From Triparma columacea (lineage: Eukaryota > Sar > Bolidophyceae > Parmales > Triparmaceae), in assembly GCA_030267965.1 (NCBI GenBank), contig BRYA01000841.1, forward strand, positions 7,705-31,030: a DNA stretch of 23,326 nt, in the 5' to 3' direction. A program made the translations under genes and the position numbers. Positions 17,909 through 23,326 of this stretch are shown here, one piece after another; the first letter of the stretch is position 1; each line of letters starts with the position of its first letter. The notes beneath the pieces are model-generated. The model was given only the letters and a program-made list of their open reading frames with translations. It was not told where the DNA came from and searched no databases.

Positions 17909-20647
17909 ATGCGCTTATACACCGCCGCAATAACCGCCTTGTTTTGCTCGTTGGCGGCGTCTGTCGGAGCTAGAGGCAATGGGCAACAATATCCTCCCCC
18001 GAGCGATCAGACTGCTGCATCCTTTTCAGCTTGGCACGAGGACTACGTCGCATGGATCGAGCAGAACTCAGCGTCTCTTGACCTTCAAAACTACGACTTG
18101 CCTGAAGTGATGGGGTACAGGTGAGAAGAACATCCTCCCAAACTCTTTTGAGCTTCGCTTCACTCCGACTTGAGAAGGTGGAAGAGATCATATTCCTACA
18201 AACTAACTCACCGCTTCACTCGCCGCTGCAGAACTAACTTCATTCAACCCCAAGTCATGATGCATGACAAGTTTTTGTATAATCGTGAAACGGACACCTA
18301 CACGGTTGACAAGTTCCTCGACGATGTTCAAACAAGGTACGGTGGCGTAGACTCTGTCCTCCTGTGGCCTACCTACCCCAACATTGGAGTCGATGACCGA
18401 AACCAGTACGAGATGCACGAGTCTCTCCCGGGCGGGCTTGATGCCCTCAAGGATTTGATCGACCAATTTCACGCACACAACGTGCTTGTGCTTTTGCCCC
18501 TCAACCCTTGGGATCATGGCACAAGGGACTCTGGTATGGCAGATTATGAGGCTCTCATCAAGCTTATTCAGCGTGTCGGTGCAGACGGTTTCAACGGAGA
18601 CACGATGAACGGTGTCAACTCGAGCTACTGGAACGAGGCAGTTTCGGAGTACCCAATAATAATTGAGCCTGAAACGATGTCCAACGAGAATGCCTACGAG
18701 TCAGACGGCGAGAAGGATTTGGAGACGAACTTGTGGAGCTGGGGATATTGGCAATACGAGTCCGCTCCGTCTGTCGCGGCTTACAAAGCCTTGACAGGTG
18801 AGAATGGGAGCACAGCGACGACCTTGTCGTGGCAGGGGTGGAGGCACGTCAACTTTTTACTCACACAACCCTCTCTGCAGGCGGGAAACATCTCACCCAC
18901 ATATGCGAAAGGTGGGCTACCGACCACACTCAAGGGATTCAAAATGCTTTCTTCAACGGCGCCGGGTTTGAGAGCTGGGAGGTGAGAAACGATGATAGTC
19001 AACGATGGTATCGAAGTAGTTTCTGTGGCCCATGCGCACCAATTCTAACCCACAAATCAGAACGTATGGGGAATTTTCAACAAGATGACTGAAAGGAACG
19101 CCGCTCTTTTGGAGAGAGCATCGAAGATTTTGCGCTCACTTGGGGACCTATTGCAAGGCGGCGACCCCTCTTTCATCCCTCACATCCCAGTTACTAATGA
19201 ACATTCTCAAGTGTTCTCTACCTATTTCAAGAACAGCACGCACAAAGTATTTCTGTTAACGAACAGTAACTCAAATGACGGAGATGCGAGTACCATTTTG
19301 CTTACACTGCCCTGCCGTTTCGACGAAGTCGACGATGCTGCGGAGGCGGGAAGCACAAACTATACCATCACGCCCGGCATGAACTGCTACGATCATTACG
19401 GTGCGGACGACTTGGAAACTCCCACGGGGTCCGCTGCTTCTACCGGACTCACAGCATTCGAATGCAGCGAACTATGCACTTCAACCGAAGGATGCACTGC
19501 TTTTGTTTATGGAAAGTCTGAGGGGGCATGTTACCGGCGTAGTAACGTTTTCGCAAAGCTGTGCGTTGATGAGAGCGAAGAGTACGACCTCTACGTGAGC
19601 TCAGCTGGGCAGAAAAAACTGACCTTCGTTGACCTCTATAATGGCGTGGAGATGACGGGCTCGTGCGATGCAACAAGGGGCGAGGTTGAAGTTGAGATTG
19701 AGATCGAGGGGGAGGGGATTGGGGCTGTGATTGTTACCACAGAAGGTATAGACGACTTCACCAAGAGCGTCATGGGAGATTTGAGGGAGCTTACAAAGGT
19801 TGGGTTGGGTAAGTTAGACAACACGTTCACTCCGCTGCAGCAGACGATGCTCCCCCCCCCCTCCTCTTCTGTAACTGTTCACTCTTCTCTCCGCGGTTCG
19901 ACCGTGTCAATCCCGACAACGACTGAATACTACTTTGAGTGCTATGGAAATTGTATAGAAGGCGACCCCATACCCAATGCCGTTGACGTGCAGTTTCCGT
20001 GGGAGGACACCCCTGGTAGAGACCATATCTACGAGGGGATTGAAATCAAAGCTTTAAAGATGGACAAATACCCAGTGACAAACGCTGATTACGCGGAATT
20101 CTTATCGCAAACTGGATGGGAGCCGGAGAACACTCAAAACTGGCTCCTTGACTGGGTCGACGGGATATACGCAAAGGGCGCGGAGAATCAACCTGTGACC
20201 TGGGTTTCACACGCCGATGCCGAGTACTACTGTTCAGTGGTAGGGGGAAGACTGCCCACGAGCTACGAGTGGCAGTACGCTGGGCAAGGTTTGGATGGGA
20301 GGCTTTACCCTTGGGGTAACGACAAGCCTGTCGAGGGGGTGCACGTGCCTACATTCTCGAAGGCAAGGATAATGCCGGACGCGGATGATGTCTCAACCCA
20401 CTCGAAGGGGGCGTCGCCTTTCGGCGTCGAGGACATGTGCGGTAACGTTTACCAGTGGACGTCTGTATTCAGCGACGAGCATACTGACAGGGCAGTGCTG
20501 AGGGGGGGGAGCAGATGGAGACCAGAGGGGAGTGACTGGTACTTGCCAGAGCCTCGGAATTTATTAGAGCACGACACATTCCTCATGATGAGCGAGAGCA
20601 TGGACAGGAGTAAGGGGATAGGCTTTAGATGTGTAAGTGCTGAATGA
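17909..20647 (+). CDS. Secreted TIM-barrel glycoside-hydrolase-like + PAN/apple-like + FGE-fold protein (four exons)
   Basis: Exons are 17909-18120, 18232-18797, 18881-18981 and 19061-20647. All introns are GT-AG and in frame, giving 821 aa. Residues 1-22 are a signal peptide (LYTAAITALFCSLAASVG). Residues ~70-345 resemble a TIM-barrel glycoside hydrolase: DSVLLWPTYPNIG, VLVLLPLNPWD, RVGADGFNGDTMNG and IIIEPE, with the Asp and Glu at strand ends as candidate catalytic acids. Residues ~398-473 are cysteine-rich and PAN/apple-like (CYDHYG, FECSELCTSTEGCTAFVY). Residues ~594-821 match the FGE-sulfatase/SUMF1 fold (MDKYPVTNADYAEFL, QPVTWVSHADAEYYC, GGRLPTSYEWQYA, YPWGND, DMCGNVYQW, VLRGGS, GIGFRCV). 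The paired cysteines that true FGEs carry between RGGS and GFRC are absent, so formylglycine formation is unlikely; the fold may bind ligand. A role in extracellular polysaccharide handling is inferred. Confidence 0.8.
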
Positions 20648-21560
20648 GGCTTCACGTTTCGTGGGGTTGGTTTGGGCAGGTTGGGTTGCAAGGAGGCAAG
20701 GGAATGGGAGGGGGGAGGAAATGTGATGAACGTTGTTTCAAAGCTATAGTATTTTTGCAATAGGGTGGAAGGCGACAGTACCAAGGGTCCGTGCAACTCT
20801 TTGGGTCGATTTGAGGGATTGTGAAGGAGGAAGGGTGCAGCATATAGATACAATTTTGTTATTGGGAAGATATAGCGTACTTAAAATGGCAATCCGGGCA
20901 CAAACGCCGATCTTAGGACTGGAAACACGAAGATATAGAGGCATTGACGAAGTTCAAGGTGAATTATTAAACTTTCAAGAAACACCTCAAAACAATTTCT
21001 GAATACAGCAAGCTCATTTACATCGCATTGTCGTATTCGTTGCAACAAGAAGATCGATAATACTACACAACACTCAGAAAATAGAGTTTGACGGCTTTAA
21101 GTGTTGACTGAAGCATATTACTAGCTCACACCACTCCCGGCCACCGTCGTGAGCACAAGCAATTTTGTCCTATAACATATAATCATCTAGTGTTATGATC
21201 CGATTCTTTCTCTAGCAATTTTGTCCTCATTTGGAAGGTGAGAATGTGAAGAGAGGGACGAAAAGGCTTTACGTTGGATCGGAGCGGTATATTGAGGGGT
21301 TCTATGGGCCTGATCGTGATGATGAGGCCTGCTCCCACCCTGCAACTTGCCTTCCAGATGAGGACTGGCGTTAGGCACTTGCGAAGGACTCTCACAGATT
21401 GGGTGATTTTGGAAAATATAAAAACGCGCAATAATGAACAACTATACGAATCTTCCAATTTACAACATCTTTACTCACACCTAAAAACGCCGCTCCGCCA
21501 CCTTTTTTTTACGCACGTCGATCGCGAACGCATGATTTTCAGCACCCAATCAAGATCGTC
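20648..21560. other. Intergenic region with one possible coding fragment
   Basis: A 3' flank of the secreted fusion gene and a 5' flank of the START-like gene. The only coding-looking stretch is 21216-21374 (plus), 52 codons beginning directly after a good splice-acceptor-like gattctttctctag and ending PDEDWR-stop. A 14-nt direct repeat (agcaattttgtcct) lies at ~21159 and 21214. No RNA gene was recognised. Confidence 0.45.
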
Positions 21561-23326
21561 ATGGAGGGCGAGGTTGAAGCAGATGCCGGAGTCGTGAATG
21601 ACGCCGGCAAGACCAACCATGCCTCCGAGCCGCCCTCAGGCCCCAATCACACACCCTCCGCAATACACGGTCCCGTAGATATCGATTACACAGCTCTTGG
21701 CCCCGAACAAGCCGAACTTGTCAAGCTTCTGGATGACCGAGGAGCCATTGAAGGCCTTATCGACAGTTCTACCGGCGTCGATGTGAAAGTTATGGAGCTC
21801 ACTGGTGTCTTACACGACGAGCGCGACAAGATCGTTGACTTTCTCCTCACGGATTGCGAGCAGGGCAACTTCCGAAGGAAGACCCTCCAGGAGTATGACA
21901 AAAAGGATGGAGTCATTCGCAGACTCGTCTACTGGCAGCACTACGGCAGCAGGAATAAGTTTGTCGAATTTCTCCTCGACGTCAAAGTCCTAACTCCTGA
22001 CAAATCGACGAGCATTATGGAGTTGGCACCCCTTGATGAGGACGACCTTTCTGAAGAGGCAACTGCGATGCTTGTCAAAATTCTCGCGTCAATAAAGACC
22101 AAGACTGTCAACAGAGGTGTCATTAAGGGGGAGCTTAGCTTCACTGACTTTGGGTTTGGACAAACTGCAGTCACCATGGTGGGAACTCTCAGGGCAGAGG
22201 AGAGAGCAACAGAGATGAAACCAGAAGTTGATGTTCGCACAGTCAAAAACTTTAAATCTGGCATTGGAAGGATAAAAAGCAGCATCAGCAGTGTCAAGAA
22301 AGGAGCTCACAAGGATGTATTTGTTTCATGGAAGGGAATTCTAGCGGAGGTTATGAAGCAGTTCAGACAGCCTGGTCTCATTGATGAGAGGAGGAAGAAG
22401 CACTTTGTGGAGGAAGTCATGCCCAATGTGTCAACTCTTACTGAGGAAGAGAACAGGATGCTGGAAAGTGTTGCAGGGCTGGAGGAGAAACTCTACAAGA
22501 AGGGAAAGAGAGTCAAGGGGACACTGAAGGAGGGTATTGACAAGTTCCTGTGGAGAGAGGAGGACAATGTGTGGGGAGCCTATGGGGTCATCGTGGACAA
22601 GTCAGCGAAGGGTGTATTGGCAGAGCAATTTGTACTTGACACATTTGAGCGCTCTATGAAACACTGCCAAAAAGATGGGAACTTGCCAAGGGTTATCAGG
22701 AATGATTTTAAGGGAACTAGAAGTATGCACTATCATTTTGGCGTGAAGGTCCCTGCCGCCACCAATCGACTATTTGAGAATTGGTTTGTGTGGAAGGAAG
22801 TCAAACTTGAGAATGGCTGGTCATCGTACATGTTAGCTTTTGTGCCGCTGACAGAGTACCCAGGAGGAGGCTTCAAGAACCTCAGTAAGGAAGGATTTGT
22901 GCTAGCAGAGACTACAGGTGTCTACTTCTTCAGTGAGATTGCCCCAAATGTCTGTAGAGTCACACGCATTCAAACAGTTGATCTGAAATTTAGTGGCATT
23001 CATAAGACAGTGATGGACAATACAATTGAATACCTTGCAAAGAATCAGCTTGTTGAGGCCAACAGGTTGCAGGAGAAGTTCAGGAGGAACGGGAAGGAAG
23101 TTGATGCTGAGGTCAGGGGGGCCTTGGTGGAGAGGATGAGGGAGGGTGCTGAGTTGGAGGAGGACCAGAAGAAGGTTTTTGGAGAGTTGGAGGAGCTCTT
23201 TGGTGGGGAGGGGGAAGGAGGGAAGGATCATGGGTGGAACCTTCTCCACACACCCTACAATGGAGTGATAATGTCAATGAAGTATAAACAGCAGAAAGAG
23301 GGAATGAGGAGTATTGCACTTGGACG
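21561..23326 (+). CDS. START-like domain protein, 3' end outside window
   Basis: The frame is open from ATG 21561 to the right edge (588 codons plus 2 nt) without a stop or any need for an intron. Residues 1-40 are low-complexity. Residues 45-320 are charged and helical with no domain I recognise. Residues ~325-500 look like a START-type lipid-binding domain of the kind expanded in stramenopiles (DNVWGAYGVIVDKSAKG, RVIRNDFKGTRSMHYHFGVK, ENWFVWKEVKLENGW, SYMLAFVPLTEYP, VCRVTRIQTVDLKFSG). After an acidic helical linker (~500-555), HGWNLLHTPYNGVIMSMKY looks like the start of a second such domain. The likely role is binding a lipid or hydrophobic ligand, possibly coupled to a signalling domain downstream, but the remainder is not in view. 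Upstream in-frame sequence offers no better start. Confidence 0.7.
   Translation, partial: MEGEVEADAGVVNDAGKTNHASEPPSGPNHTPSAIHGPVDIDYTALGPEQAELVKLLDDRGAIEGLIDSSTGVDVKVMELTGVLHDERDKIVDFLLTDCEQGNFRRKTLQEYDKKDGVIRRLVYWQHYGSRNKFVEFLLDVKVLTPDKSTSIMELAPLDEDDLSEEATAMLVKILASIKTKTVNRGVIKGELSFTDFGFGQTAVTMVGTLRAEERATEMKPEVDVRTVKNFKSGIGRIKSSISSVKKGAHKDVFVSWKGILAEVMKQFRQPGLIDERRKKHFVEEVMPNVSTLTEEENRMLESVAGLEEKLYKKGKRVKGTLKEGIDKFLWREEDNVWGAYGVIVDKSAKGVLAEQFVLDTFERSMKHCQKDGNLPRVIRNDFKGTRSMHYHFGVKVPAATNRLFENWFVWKEVKLENGWSSYMLAFVPLTEYPGGGFKNLSKEGFVLAETTGVYFFSEIAPNVCRVTRIQTVDLKFSGIHKTVMDNTIEYLAKNQLVEANRLQEKFRRNGKEVDAEVRGALVERMREGAELEEDQKKVFGELEELFGGEGEGGKDHGWNLLHTPYNGVIMSMKYKQQKEGMRSIALG

Noticed and set aside
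17909..20647. Active formylglycine-generating enzyme
   Set aside because: The fold is present, but the cysteine pair needed for copper binding and catalysis is not found at the expected place.

Overview
The window looks like nuclear DNA of a photosynthetic stramenopile, most plausibly a diatom or bolidophyte/Parmales-like alga. That placement is inference. The basis is short GT-AG introns, two proteins whose N-termini look like a signal peptide followed by a plastid transit peptide (the bipartite type used by secondary red plastids), a plastid protein built from DUF3593 and Ycf49/DUF2499 domains, a LamG/cadherin-like receptor kinase, BspA-type LRR genes and a START-like protein. No tRNA, rRNA, CRISPR array or transposase was recognised.

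Layout, left to right. (1) 1-3697, minus: a receptor-like kinase with signal peptide, LamG, cadherin-like and discoidin-like ectodomain, one TM helix and the start of a kinase domain, in seven exons, running off the left edge. (2) 4404-6369, minus: a two-exon, 578-aa plastid membrane protein that joins DUF3593, DUF2499 and a third membrane domain. A naive ORF search splits it in two. (3) About 6411-11640, plus: a tandem array of four units that share 5' and 3' flanks. Three units carry BspA-type LRR genes with 8, 8 and 3 repeats. In the second unit the LRR gene is replaced by an unrelated three-exon gene ending in a CaaX-like tetrapeptide, followed by a frame-shifted stub of the LRR 3' end. 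(4) 11854-14094, plus: a five-exon TauD/clavaminate-synthase-like Fe(II)/2-oxoglutarate oxygenase with a plastid-type leader and a sequencing gap in one intron. (5) 14241-17682, plus: a 1084-aa protein of unknown family that appears to be three copies of an eight-helix membrane module. (6) 17909-20647, plus: a secreted fusion of a TIM-barrel glycoside-hydrolase-like domain, a PAN/apple-like domain and a formylglycine-generating-enzyme fold lacking the usual C-terminal cysteine pair. (7) 21561 to the right edge, plus: an open START-like protein.

The genes do not form a pathway. Shared themes are plastid membrane or stroma (2, 4), cell surface or secreted (1, 6), signalling or lipid sensing (1, 7), and a local gene-family expansion (3). 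The best candidates for undescribed biology are the triplicated membrane protein, the LRR array with its swapped cassette, and the tri-domain plastid fusion.
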